Source: Sulfurimicrobium sp964552675 (GTDB lineage: Bacteria; Pseudomonadota; Gammaproteobacteria; Burkholderiales; Sulfuricellaceae). Taken from it: a stretch of 54,579 nucleotides of DNA. Below the pieces are notes generated by a model. The model was given only the letters and a program-made list of their open reading frames with translations. It was not told where the DNA came from and did no database searches. Position numbers and translations under genes: made by a program. The stretch's first letter is position 1; each line of letters starts with the position of its first letter. The stretch spans positions 1 through 54,579 of the forward strand of contig CAZKHJ010000014.1 of NCBI GenBank assembly GCA_964552675.1. Reading direction: 5' to 3'. Positions 24,733 to 33,473 of this stretch are shown here, one piece after another.

Positions 24733-26099
24733 TATTGGCCGGTCAGCAAGCGGTTAATGTCGTTGTAAAAAGCGAAAGCCATCAGCACCAGCAAAAGCGC
24801 CATGCCGACCTGCTGGCCGATTTCCATGGCGCGCTCGGAAACCGGGCTTCCCTTCACGATTTCGGCCATATAATACATCAAATGCCCGCCATCCAATAAG
24901 GGCACGGGCAACAAATTGAGCACCCCCAGGCTGATGCTGATCAGGGCCAGAAAGCTCAGATAGGGCAACCATCCCATATGCGCCGACTGCCCGGCATAAT
25001 CGGCAATGGTAATCGGGCCGCTGATGTTCTTCAGCGACACATCACCCATCACCATCCGGCCCAGCATTTGCAGGCTGAACAGCGAGGTGTCCCAGGTTTT
25101 GTGCAGCGCCTCGCCCAATGCACGCATGGGCGGATAGCGCACCTCGGTAACGAGCTTTCGCCCTAGCGCTTCATCCACCCAGGGTCCGGCACCGATCTTG
25201 CCCACGGTTTTGCCCTGTTCCTTCGTGGCCGTCGGCGTCAGGATTATGATCAGCAACGCCTCCTTCCGTCTGGCCTCAAAACGTAGTTCCCGTCCCGGGT
25301 TGTCACGCACCGCTTGCACCAACTCTTCCCACAGCACCATCGGCTTGCCGTTGACGGCCAGAATCTCGTCCCCCGTCTGCAGTCCCGCCTGCTCGCCAGC
25401 GCCTCCAGGCAACAGTTTTCCGATCACCGGCCGCAGCACCGGGCGGAAATGGCTCAGACCGAGTTTTTCAAGAAAATCGCCATCCAGGTCGTCGGCACTC
25501 AAACTTCCTGTATCCAGGCGGTGGAACTGGATCTCGCCCCGCTCATTGCTGGTTTCAACATTGACCAGCTGTTTTTGCATCGCTCTCTTCAGTAGCAGCC
25601 AGCGCGCATCCTGCCAGGTCGCGATAGGTTCGCCATCGATTTTCGTCATCACCTCGCCCGCCCGGAAGCCAGCCAGCGCGGCGGGACTGCCGTGCGCAGC
25701 TTCCCCCAGCACCGGCCTCACGCCCGGCACACCGTGCACGAACAATATCCAGTACAAGACGATTGCCAGCAGAAAATTAGCCACCGGGCCGGCAGCCACA
25801 ATGAGCGCCCGGCGCCACACCGGTTGCCGGTTGAAGGCACGCGGCAACTCGTGGGGAGCAACCTCGCCCTCGCGCTCGTCGAGCATCTTGACGTAGCCTC
25901 CCAGGGGGAAAGCGCCCAGCGCCCATTCAGTGCTGTCTTTCCCCATCTTCCTGACCGCCAGCGGCTTGCCGAAACCGATAGAAAAACGCAACACCTTGAC
26001 GCCACAACGGCGCGCGACCCAGTAGTGGCCGAATTCATGCACCACGATCAGGATACCCAGGGCGAGGATAAAAGCGACAAGGGTGAACAACAGGCTCAT
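24732..26099 (-). CDS. rseP: Site-2 intramembrane metalloprotease RseP
   Basis: A 455-residue inner-membrane zinc protease that in the known pathway cuts anti-sigma-E after envelope stress. VHEFGHYWVARRCGVKVL in TM1 contains the HExxH zinc site. Two PDZ domains lie at about 125-310. The third zinc ligand motif, NLLPVPLLDGGHL, is in the C-terminal membrane part, and a last TM is near the end. Its link with bamA is conserved. It overlaps dxr by 4 nt. Confidence 0.96.
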   Translation of the reverse strand: MSLLFTLVAFILALGILIVVHEFGHYWVARRCGVKVLRFSIGFGKPLAVRKMGKDSTEWALGAFPLGGYVKMLDEREGEVAPHELPRAFNRQPVWRRALIVAAGPVANFLLAIVLYWILFVHGVPGVRPVLGEAAHGSPAALAGFRAGEVMTKIDGEPIATWQDARWLLLKRAMQKQLVNVETSNERGEIQFHRLDTGSLSADDLDGDFLEKLGLSHFRPVLRPVIGKLLPGGAGEQAGLQTGDEILAVNGKPMVLWEELVQAVRDNPGRELRFEARRKEALLIIILTPTATKEQGKTVGKIGAGPWVDEALGRKLVTEVRYPPMRALGEALHKTWDTSLFSLQMLGRMVMGDVSLKNISGPITIADYAGQSAHMGWLPYLSFLALISISLGVLNLLPVPLLDGGHLMYYMAEIVKGSPVSERAMEIGQQVGMALLLVLMAFAFYNDINRLLTGQ

Positions 26100-27301
26100 A
26101 TTCCCTGCACCGCCAGCCGCGAGATGTGCTCGGCGGCAGCCTCGCGCGCCGACTGGTCCGCCTGCTGGACATCAGCCAGGCAATTCACCTGCACCAAACC
26201 AATCTGCTCCAGCGCATGTTCGATCACGGCAGGAATACCCAGGAAAGGCAGTTTTTCCTCCAGGAAGGCAGCCACCGCCACTTCATTGGCGGCATTGAGA
26301 ATCGCCGGGGCGGTGCCGCCGGCGCGCAGGGCCTGATAGGCCAGATCGAGACAGCGGAAACGCTGCAGGTCGGGCGCCTGAAAATCGAGGCGCGCGATCT
26401 TGAACAGGTCGAGCGGCGATACCCCCGCAGAGATGCGCTCAGGGAAACCCAGCGCATAGGCAATTGGCGTGCGCATGTCGGGATTGCCCAGCTGGGCCAG
26501 CACCGAGCCGTCGGCATATTCGACCATGGAGTGAATCACGCTCTGGGGATGCACCACCACCTCGATCTGTTCGGCGGGCGCGGCGAACAGCCAGTGCGCC
26601 TCGATCACTTCCAGCCCCTTGTTCATCATGCTGGCCGAATCGACCGAGATCTTGCGCCCCATGGACCAGTTGGGATGAGCACAGGCCTGGTCGGGCGTGA
26701 CGTTTTCCAGCTCGGCCAGCGCCTTGTTGCGGAACGGCCCGCCGGATGCCGTCAGCAGGATGCGCATCACGCCGACCTCGCCCAGGCCGCGCCCGAAGTC
26801 GCGTGGCAGGGACTGGAAGATGGCATTGTGTTCACTGTCGATGGGCAGGAGCTGCGAGCCGCTCTCGCGCACCGCGTCCATGAACACGCTGCCGGACATC
26901 ACCAGGGTTTCCTTGTTCGCCAGCAGGATGCGCTTGCCCGCCCGTGCTGCTGCCAGCGAGGGGCGCAGGCCGGCCGCGCCGACAATGGCAGCCATCACGC
27001 TGTCCACCTGAGGCAGCGCGGAAACCTGTTCCAGCGCCTCGACCCCGTACAGCACCTGCGTTGCCAGGCCAGCGGCAGAAATTTTGCGCTGCAATTCCGC
27101 AGCAGCATCGGCATCCAGCAGCACGGCAAACTCCGGCTCAAACTGGCGGCATTGCTGCAGCAGCCTGTCCACCTGGGAATTTGCCGTCAGGGCCACGACA
27201 CGGAAGCGTTCGGGGTGGCGCGCGATGACATCCAGCGTGCTGACGCCGATGGAGCCGGTGGAACCCAATACGGTAATGTTCTGCCTGTCAGCCATGTTCA
27301 C
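26096..27301 (-). CDS. dxr: 1-deoxy-D-xylulose 5-phosphate reductoisomerase
   Basis: A 401-residue NADPH enzyme making MEP in the non-mevalonate isoprenoid pathway. VLGSTGSIGVSTLDVI is the NADPH motif, LLANKETLVMSG and LPIDSEHNAIFQSL carry the metal and substrate residues, and RKISVDSASMMNKGLEVIEAHWLF is diagnostic. Isoprenoid output feeds uppS two genes upstream. An internal start at the second Met (MADRQN) is equally possible. Confidence 0.96.
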   Translation of the reverse strand: MNMADRQNITVLGSTGSIGVSTLDVIARHPERFRVVALTANSQVDRLLQQCRQFEPEFAVLLDADAAAELQRKISAAGLATQVLYGVEALEQVSALPQVDSVMAAIVGAAGLRPSLAAARAGKRILLANKETLVMSGSVFMDAVRESGSQLLPIDSEHNAIFQSLPRDFGRGLGEVGVMRILLTASGGPFRNKALAELENVTPDQACAHPNWSMGRKISVDSASMMNKGLEVIEAHWLFAAPAEQIEVVVHPQSVIHSMVEYADGSVLAQLGNPDMRTPIAYALGFPERISAGVSPLDLFKIARLDFQAPDLQRFRCLDLAYQALRAGGTAPAILNAANEVAVAAFLEEKLPFLGIPAVIEHALEQIGLVQVNCLADVQQADQSAREAAAEHISRLAVQGI

Positions 27302-28089
27302 AAACCCGGGAAACCATAAAGATAATAAGCCGCAGCCAGGGGCAGCGCGGGCGTCATGCCATCGATGCGGTCGAGCACCCCCCCATGGCCGGGCAAAATG
27401 CGCCCGCTGTCCTTCAGGCCGGCCTGGCGCTTGAGCCAGGACTCGAACAGGTCTCCCACCACGCTAATCGCAGCCATCGCCAGCAGCAGGGCAAAACCGG
27501 GGAACGGAACAGCGACGGAACCTTCCAGCGACTTCCAGGCCAAGCCATAACAGGCCACGCCCAGCAGGCCTCCCAGCACGCCCTCCCAGGTTTTACCCGG
27601 GCTCACCGAGGGCGCCAGCTTGTGTTTGCCGAATGCCCGCCCGGCAAAATAGGCGCCGATATCCGCCACGGATACCACTGCCAGCAGCCCCAGCAGCAAG
27701 GCAGGGCGCATGGCATGAAATTCCATCAGGGCAAACCAGGTGGGGAACAGCACCAGCCAGCCGGTTGCCGCCAGCAGCGCAGGATGGCGCACCTGCCAGC
27801 CACGGATCAGCCAGGGAAGCGCCACCAGCAGCCAGAACACCACCGCCGCCAGATAGAATTCTTCCACCCTGGTCTTGAGGACAAAAAATGCCGCGCCGAA
27901 GATCACCGTAGCTGCCAGATAGGCCCAGCGCCCGGCCTGCGGATAGGCCGCCAGCGCACCCCACTCCCAGGCACCGGCAGCAACCACCCCCAGGGTCAGC
28001 CAGCCCCAGTACAGGCTGGGCAATTTAAACAGGGCCAGCAGCAGGACCAGCAGCAGGACCAGCGCTGTAATGACGCGGGTTTTAAGCAT
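27298..28089 (-). CDS. cdsA: Phosphatidate cytidylyltransferase CdsA
   Basis: A 263-residue polytopic membrane enzyme that makes CDP-diacylglycerol for phospholipid synthesis. The ATG at 28089 (LKTRVITALVLLLVLLLALF follows) overlaps the uppS stop by 8 nt; a longer open frame extends into uppS and is rejected. There are about seven TM helices. The CDS signature is clear near the C-terminus: SWLKRQAGLKDSGRILPGHG followed by GVLDRIDGM. Confidence 0.94.
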   Translation of the reverse strand: MLKTRVITALVLLLVLLLALFKLPSLYWGWLTLGVVAAGAWEWGALAAYPQAGRWAYLAATVIFGAAFFVLKTRVEEFYLAAVVFWLLVALPWLIRGWQVRHPALLAATGWLVLFPTWFALMEFHAMRPALLLGLLAVVSVADIGAYFAGRAFGKHKLAPSVSPGKTWEGVLGGLLGVACYGLAWKSLEGSVAVPFPGFALLLAMAAISVVGDLFESWLKRQAGLKDSGRILPGHGGVLDRIDGMTPALPLAAAYYLYGFPGL

Positions 28090-28843
28090 CAGGCGCTTTC
28101 TTGAGCTGCTCGCTGGTGCGTCCGAAACGGCGCTCGCGCTGCTGGTAGGAGAGAATGGCTCTGTCCAGTTCGGCACTATCAAAATCGGGCCACAGTACCT
28201 CGGTGAAATAAAGCTCGGTATAAGCCAGTTGCCACAACAGGAAATTGCTGATGCGCTGCTCGCCGCCGGTACGGACAAACAGGTCCGGCTCGGGTGCATC
28301 GGGCATGGAAAGATAAGGCTGCAGGTCTGCTTCCGCGAAGCCTGCTGCCAGTTCGGGGCGTTCCCTGAGCATGACCTGGACAGCGTGCATGATGTCCCAG
28401 CGGCCACCATAATTGGCGGCGATGGTCAGGGTCAGCTTGTCGTTGCTGGCGGTCAGTGCTTCGGAACGCCGCACCATGTCCACCAGCCTGGCATCAAACC
28501 GGGACAGGTCACCAATGACTTTAAGCCGCACGCCATTCTGGTGCAGCTTGCTGACTTCGTTTTCCAACGCCAGCATGAAAAGCTGCATCAGGAAGCTGAC
28601 TTCCTCTTCCGGCCTGCGCCAGTTCTCGCTGCTGAAGGCAAACAGGGTGAGATATGCGACACCGCGCTCGATACAGGCCTTGACCATCTCGCGCACTGTT
28701 TCCAGGCCGCGCTTGTGACCCATGACACGGGGGAAATGGCGCTTCTTCGCCCAGCGCCCGTTGCCGTCCATGATCATGGCAATGTGCCGCGGAATGTGCG
28801 GTGCCTGGGGAATATCGCGGGTTGAACTGGTCAGATGAGCCAC
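28082..28843 (-). CDS. uppS: Undecaprenyl diphosphate synthase (cis-prenyltransferase)
   Basis: A 253-residue enzyme making the C55 carrier for peptidoglycan and O-antigen. IAMIMDGNGRWAKKRHFPRV holds the catalytic Asp of the DGNGRWA motif. FAFSSENWRRPEEEV and RTGGEQRISNFLLWQLAYTE are family signatures. It lies 10 bp after frr and overlaps cdsA by 8 nt. Confidence 0.96.
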   Translation of the reverse strand: MAHLTSSTRDIPQAPHIPRHIAMIMDGNGRWAKKRHFPRVMGHKRGLETVREMVKACIERGVAYLTLFAFSSENWRRPEEEVSFLMQLFMLALENEVSKLHQNGVRLKVIGDLSRFDARLVDMVRRSEALTASNDKLTLTIAANYGGRWDIMHAVQVMLRERPELAAGFAEADLQPYLSMPDAPEPDLFVRTGGEQRISNFLLWQLAYTELYFTEVLWPDFDSAELDRAILSYQQRERRFGRTSEQLKKAPDA

Positions 28844-28853
28844 GGTCGGCGGC

Positions 28854-29411
28854 TCAAACAGCCATCAATTCGGTTTCTTTTACCTGCAGCATTTTGTCCA
28901 CCTCGGCCACATAGCGGTCGGTGAGCTTTTGAATCTCGTCCTGGGCACGACGGTCGTCATCCTCGCTGATGGCCTTGTCCTTGAGCAGATCCTTGAGCTG
29001 GGCATTGGCATCGCGGCGGATATTACGGATCGCCACCTTGGCGCCCTCGCCTTCATGCTTGACCACTTTGGTCAGCTCCCTGCGCCGTTCTTCTGTCAGC
29101 GCCGGCATGGGCACGCGGATCAGGTCACCCTGGGAAGAAGGATTGAGACCCAGATCGGAATCGCGAATGGCTTTTTCCACCGCGCTGACCATTTTCTTTT
29201 CCCACGGCGCCACGCCGATGGTGCGTGAATCGATCAGGGTCAGGTTGGCCACCTGATTGATCGCCGTCGGGCTGCCATAGTAGTCCACCATGACGTGATC
29301 CAGAATGCCGGTATGGGCACGCCCGGTCCGCACCTTGGCCAGGTCGGCCTTGAGTGCTTCAAGCGATTTCTGCATCTTCTGTTCGGCGGATTTTTTTACG
29401 TCTGCAATCAT
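28854..29411 (-). CDS. frr: Ribosome recycling factor
   Basis: A 185-residue factor that, with EF-G, splits the post-termination ribosome. KVRTGRAHTGILDHVMVDYYG, NLTLIDSRTIGVAPWEK and RVPMPALTEERRRELTKVVK are RRF landmarks. The length is exactly typical. It follows pyrH by 12 bp, in the usual rpsB-tsf-pyrH-frr order. Confidence 0.97.
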   Translation of the reverse strand: MIADVKKSAEQKMQKSLEALKADLAKVRTGRAHTGILDHVMVDYYGSPTAINQVANLTLIDSRTIGVAPWEKKMVSAVEKAIRDSDLGLNPSSQGDLIRVPMPALTEERRRELTKVVKHEGEGAKVAIRNIRRDANAQLKDLLKDKAISEDDDRRAQDEIQKLTDRYVAEVDKMLQVKETELMAV

Positions 29412-29423
29412 GTTCTGGCCTCC

Positions 29424-30140
29424 TTAGCAATACACTCTGGTGCCTTCGTCCTCGCCCATCACCACGCGCTTCAGCGCGCCCGGCTTGAAAATGCTGAACA
29501 CCGCCAGCGGCATGCTCTGGTCGCGGCACAGGGCCAGGGCGGTGGCATCCATGACCTTCAGATTGCGTGTGATCGCCTCATCGAAACTGAGTTGCTGGTA
29601 GCGCATCGCATCCGGATTGGTTTTCGGGTCATCGGTGTAAACACCGTCAACCTTGGTCGCCTTGAGCACGATCTCGGCGCCCACTTCCATGCCGCGCAAG
29701 GCGGCGGCAGTATCAGTGGTAAAAAACGGGTTGCCGGTGCCGGCGCCAAAAATCACCACCTTGCCTTCTTCCAGATAGCGTATCGCCTTGCCGCGAATAT
29801 AGGGCTCGGCCACTGCCTCGATGGCCAGCGCGGTTTGTACCCGGCTCTCCACGCCAATGCGGCGCATGGCATCCTGCAACGCCAGTGCATTCATCACTGT
29901 CGCCAGCATGCCCATATAATCTGCGGTAGCGCGGTCCATGCCGGCAGCGCCGGGGGCCACGCCACGAAAAATATTGCCGCCGCCGATGACCACCCCCACC
30001 TGCACACCCATGCGCACCACCTCGGCCACTTCCGCAACGATGCGTTCGATGGTCTCGCGGTTGATACCGTAGCTGTCCTCGCCCATCAGGGCCTCGCCGG
30101 AAAGCTTGAGCAGGATGCGTTTATAGGCAGGGGCGGTCAT
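29424..30140 (-). CDS. pyrH: UMP kinase
   Basis: A 238-residue bacterial UMP kinase of the amino acid kinase fold, phosphorylating UMP with ATP. RILLKLSGEALMGEDSYGI, VIGGGNIFRG, GTGNPFFTTDTAAALR and KVDGVYTDDPKTNPDA are characteristic. It lies 12 bp after tsf in the conserved translation operon. Confidence 0.97.
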   Translation of the reverse strand: MTAPAYKRILLKLSGEALMGEDSYGINRETIERIVAEVAEVVRMGVQVGVVIGGGNIFRGVAPGAAGMDRATADYMGMLATVMNALALQDAMRRIGVESRVQTALAIEAVAEPYIRGKAIRYLEEGKVVIFGAGTGNPFFTTDTAAALRGMEVGAEIVLKATKVDGVYTDDPKTNPDAMRYQQLSFDEAITRNLKVMDATALALCRDQSMPLAVFSIFKPGALKRVVMGEDEGTRVYC

Positions 30141-30152
30141 GGCTTTGGGTCC

Positions 30153-31031
30153 TTATACCTTTGCTGCGGCAGCGACTTCAGCGGCGTAATCCACCACTTT
30201 CTTCTCGATGCCCTCGCCCACCACGTACATGGTGAAAGCGCTGACGCTGGCTTTCTTGGAAGAGAGCAGTTTTTCCACGGTCTGATCCGGATCCTTGACG
30301 AAAGGCTGGCCCATCAGGGTCACTTCTGCCAGGTATTTGGCGATGCGGCCTTCCACCATCTTGGCGACGATGTCGGCCGGCTTGCCACTTTCGGCGGCCT
30401 GGGCAGAGAAGATCTTGCGCTCGTTTTCCAGCAGTTCGGCCGGCACCTGATCCTTGGATACGCAGACCGGCTTGCTCGCAGCGATGTGCATGGCGATGTC
30501 CTTGCCCAGCTGCTCGTCGCCACCCGTGCTGTCCACCATCACGCCGATGCGTGTGCCGTGCAGATAAGTGGTCAGTTTGCCGGAGGTTTCGGCGCGCACC
30601 AGACGGCGCAGGGTAATGTTCTCGCCCAGCTTCATGATCAGTGCCTGGCGGGCTTCTTCCACGGTCTGGCCGGAAGGCAGCTTGGCAGCAGCCAGTGCGT
30701 CGATGTCCTGAATATTCTGCTCGGCAACCAGTTGTGCAGCAGCCTTGGCGAAAGCGGCGAAATCCTCGTTTTTGGAGACGAAGTCGGTTTCGCAGTTCAC
30801 TTCCACCAGCGCACCCTTGTGCCCGTCAGCACTGATGAAGCTGCCCACCACGCCTTCTGCGGCCACGCGGCTGGCTGCCTTGTTGGCCTTGGCACCGCTC
30901 TTGATGCGCAGCAGTTCTTCCGCGGCCTTCATGTCGCCAGCGGTTTCGCTCAATGCCTTCTTGCATTCCATCATGCCCAAGCCGGTCAGCTCGCGCAGTT
31001 CCTTGACCATACCTGCGGTAATTTCCGCCAT
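30153..31031 (-). CDS. tsf: Elongation factor Ts
   Basis: A 292-residue nucleotide exchange factor of EF-Tu. The N-terminal UBA-like helix with LRELTGLGMMECKKALSE, CETDFVSKNEDF and the C-terminal AEVTLMGQPFVKDPDQTVEKLL segment are standard. It is separated from rpsB by a 78-bp gap containing an intrinsic terminator/attenuator. Confidence 0.97.
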   Translation of the reverse strand: MAEITAGMVKELRELTGLGMMECKKALSETAGDMKAAEELLRIKSGAKANKAASRVAAEGVVGSFISADGHKGALVEVNCETDFVSKNEDFAAFAKAAAQLVAEQNIQDIDALAAAKLPSGQTVEEARQALIMKLGENITLRRLVRAETSGKLTTYLHGTRIGVMVDSTGGDEQLGKDIAMHIAASKPVCVSKDQVPAELLENERKIFSAQAAESGKPADIVAKMVEGRIAKYLAEVTLMGQPFVKDPDQTVEKLLSSKKASVSAFTMYVVGEGIEKKVVDYAAEVAAAAKV

Positions 31032-31071
31032 GCTAAAACTCCTTAAACTCCGTTACCCAACACATAAAATC

Positions 31072-31096
31072 AAAAAAAGGGGCTTCCGCCCCTTTT
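31072..31096 (-). terminator. Intrinsic terminator/attenuator between rpsB and tsf
   Basis: On the minus strand a 9-bp stem (AAAAGGGGC / GCCCCTTTT) with a 4-base loop is followed by T7. It lies 13 bp after the rpsB stop and about 40 bp before tsf. Partial termination here would lower tsf relative to rpsB, as known in other proteobacteria. Confidence 0.85.
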
Positions 31097-31109
31097 GTTA
31101 CGCGGAAAA

Positions 31110-31856
31110 TCAGGCTGCTGTCTGTTCCGCGTCGCTGACTTCGACGAATTCCTCGCCCTTGATGATTTCCGCGATGACCTGGCTGCGGCCTTCCAGGATG
31201 GCGTCTGCCATGCCCTGGGCATAAAGGCGGATGGCCTTGCTCGAGTCATCGTTGCCGGGAATCACGTAATCCACGCCTGCAGGCGAGTTATTGGTATCCA
31301 CAATGCCGATCACCGGGATGCCCAGCTTGTTGGCTTCGGTGATCGCGCCGCTTTCATAGCCCACGTCGATCACGAAAATGGCGTCCGGCAGGCCGCCCAT
31401 GTCCTTGATCCCGCCCAGGCTGCGCTCCAGCTTGGCCATTTCGCGCTTGAAACCCAGCGCTTCCTTCTTGGAAATGCGTTCCATGCTGCCGTCTTCCATC
31501 ATGGTCTCCATGTCCTTGAGACGCTTGATGGATTGCTTCACCGTCTTGAAGTTGGTGAGCATGCCGCCCAGCCAGCGGTAGTCGACGTAAGGAGCGCCGG
31601 CGCGTGCGGCTTCTTCCTTGATGATTTCGCGAGCCTGGCGCTTGGTGCCGACGAACAGGACGTTGCCCTTGTTGGCTGCCATCTGGCGCACGAACTTGAT
31701 GGCCTCTTCATACATCGGAAGAGACTTTTCCAGGTTCACGATATGAATTTTGTTGCGGTCGCCAAAGATGAACGGAGCCATCTTGGGATTCCAGTAGCGG
31801 GTCTGGTGGCCGAAATGGACACCGGCTTCAAGCATCTGACGCATAGTCACTGACAT
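31110..31856 (-). CDS. rpsB: 30S ribosomal protein S2
   Basis: A 248-residue S2. MSVTMRQMLEAGVHFGHQTR, FVGTKRQAREIIKEEAAR, WLGGMLTNFKTVKQSIKR and the C-terminal GIPVIGIVDTNNSPAGVDYV are all canonical. A good ribosome-binding site (AAGGAG) precedes the ATG. It is the first gene of the translation/envelope block and has its own promoter and leader. Confidence 0.97.
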   Translation of the reverse strand: MSVTMRQMLEAGVHFGHQTRYWNPKMAPFIFGDRNKIHIVNLEKSLPMYEEAIKFVRQMAANKGNVLFVGTKRQAREIIKEEAARAGAPYVDYRWLGGMLTNFKTVKQSIKRLKDMETMMEDGSMERISKKEALGFKREMAKLERSLGGIKDMGGLPDAIFVIDVGYESGAITEANKLGIPVIGIVDTNNSPAGVDYVIPGNDDSSKAIRLYAQGMADAILEGRSQVIAEIIKGEEFVEVSDAEQTAA

Positions 31857-32044
31857 GGTAAAACTCCTTAAGGGTTAAGCCTCCATCCGTCCGCATGCGA
31901 CCTGCCGGAAAAAATCCGCTCAGGCACCCTTATCGGGACAGATGTGCGTATTCGCCGCCAATCTGGCGGCACTAGAATTCGACCCGGTTTGCAACCAGGC
32001 CAAATTGGGCCGCGATAATAGCACGACCAGGGTATTCTGTTCAA
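31857..32044 (-). promoter_or_regulatory. rpsB promoter and 5' leader
   Basis: On the minus strand, -35 TTGAAC (32044-32039) and -10 TATTAT (32020-32015) with an 18-nt spacer form a near-consensus sigma-70 promoter. The resulting leader of about 150 nt contains a strong hairpin, GCCGCCAGATTGGCGGC (near 31954-31970), and ends in TTAAGGAG before rpsB. Long structured leaders bind S2 for autoregulation in known proteobacteria; here that role is inference. The -35 box overlaps the stop codon of the upstream ankyrin gene. Confidence 0.75.
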
Positions 32045-32715
32045 TCTTCTATATTGTCGACATCGTCTTTTCGCAGCGCATCTGCCTGCCGGATCAGCTC
32101 CGCAATATCGCGGTTGCCGACGCTCAACGCCAGATCCAGTGCCGTCATGCCGCGCGCGTTGCGCACCGCCGGATCCGCGCCCAGGCGCAGCAGCAGGCGG
32201 ACACACTCCAGGCATCCCTGTTTTGCGGCCAGCATCAGCGCCGTCATGCCGCCACTGGCCTGGGCATCCACCAGGTTGCCGTAGGACAGCAACTGTTTCA
32301 CCGTTGCGGCATGGCCGTTGTAGGCGGCGTACATCAGGGGCGTCCAGCCCTTGCTGCTGGGGGCCAGGGTCGCGCCATGCAGAAAAAGCAGGTCGATCAT
32401 GGCATTGTGGCCGTTGTAGGCAGCCAGCATGAGCGCGGTTTCACCATACTGGTTCCGGACATAGACCCTGGCGCCCCTGGCCAGCAGCGCCCTGGCCACC
32501 TCAAGCTGCCCCTCGCGCGCGGCGATCATCAGGACAGAGTAACCCTGCCTGTCGCGCATGTCCGGATCCACCCCGCGCTCCAGCAACTGCTCCACAGCGG
32601 CGGTATCGCCCTGCCTGGCAAAGATGAAAACGTCTTCCGGCAAGGGCAGCGCTTCCGCGCTTGCCATGAAGGGCACCAGCAGACACAGGAGGATCAGGCG
32701 GCGCAGGATCAGCAT
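32041..32715 (-). CDS. Exported ankyrin-repeat protein
   Basis: A 224-residue protein with a signal peptide (MLILRRLILLCLLVPFMASA) and about five ankyrin repeats (for example YSVLMIAAREGQLEVARALL, ETALMLAAYNGHNAMIDLLF, WTPLMYAAYNGHAATVKQLL, MTALMLAAKQGCLECVRLLL). It is likely a periplasmic scaffold for protein binding; no enzyme domain is present. It overlaps the MBL-fold gene by 7 nt upstream, and its stop codon lies in the rpsB promoter. Confidence 0.88.
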   Translation of the reverse strand: MLILRRLILLCLLVPFMASAEALPLPEDVFIFARQGDTAAVEQLLERGVDPDMRDRQGYSVLMIAAREGQLEVARALLARGARVYVRNQYGETALMLAAYNGHNAMIDLLFLHGATLAPSSKGWTPLMYAAYNGHAATVKQLLSYGNLVDAQASGGMTALMLAAKQGCLECVRLLLRLGADPAVRNARGMTALDLALSVGNRDIAELIRQADALRKDDVDNIED

Positions 32716-33473
32716 TGCAAACGCAAGCCGTCATAGGCCACATGCACGCCCTCGGGCAGCTGGTTCGCCAGGGCGGAAAACTCCAGTTCGTGGGTCATGT
32801 GGATCAGGTAAGTCCGGCGCGCTCCGATCTTTTCCGCCCAGGCGATCGCCTGCTCCACGCTCAGATGGGTAGGGTGAAAGCGGTGGCGCAGGCAGTCGAG
32901 CAGCAGCACATCCAGCCCGCGCAGCTTTTCCAGGCTGACAGCGGAAATATCCGACACATCGGTAAGGTACGCCATATCGCCGATGCGGTAGCCGAGAATC
33001 TCGTATTTGCCGTGCATCACCGGCACCGGCACCACCTCCGCCCCTGCCACCGCGAAGGGAGCCGCAACAGAATGGGCGCGCAGCACCGGCTTGTCCCAGT
33101 GATGCTGCTGGTGAGCCGGGAAAGCGTAGCCGAAACGCTGGACAATGCCCTGCATGGTGATTTCGTTGCCATAGACCGGAATCGGCTGGCGCTGCAAATG
33201 GCAAAAACTGCGCAGATCATCCAGGCCGTTGAGGTGGTCGGCATGGTAATGGGTATACAGCACCGCATCCACGCGCGTGAGCTGCTCGCGCAAGGCCTGG
33301 TGGCGCAGGTCGGGCCCGGTGTCCACCAGCAGCACAGCGCCGTTCTCCAGATACACTGCGATGGAGCAGCGGGTACGCCGGTTGCGGGGATCACCGGAAA
33401 GGCAGGTCGGGCAGCCGCAGCCGATCACGGGAGTTCCAGCACTGGAACCCACGCCGAGAAAAACTACTTCCAT
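32709..33473 (-). CDS. MBL-fold metallohydrolase, PhnP-like
   Basis: A 254-residue metallo-beta-lactamase-fold hydrolase. THYHADHLNGLDDLR is the HxHxDH metal site. MHGKYEILGYRI, YLTDVSD and HMTHELEF supply further ligands. An N-terminal CGCPTC segment with GSSAGTPVIGCGC resembles PhnP and RNase Z-like phosphodiesterases. The natural substrate is likely a cyclic or nucleic acid phosphodiester but is not established. It overlaps tatD by 10 nt. Confidence 0.88.
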   Translation of the reverse strand: MEVVFLGVGSSAGTPVIGCGCPTCLSGDPRNRRTRCSIAVYLENGAVLLVDTGPDLRHQALREQLTRVDAVLYTHYHADHLNGLDDLRSFCHLQRQPIPVYGNEITMQGIVQRFGYAFPAHQQHHWDKPVLRAHSVAAPFAVAGAEVVPVPVMHGKYEILGYRIGDMAYLTDVSDISAVSLEKLRGLDVLLLDCLRHRFHPTHLSVEQAIAWAEKIGARRTYLIHMTHELEFSALANQLPEGVHVAYDGLRLQC

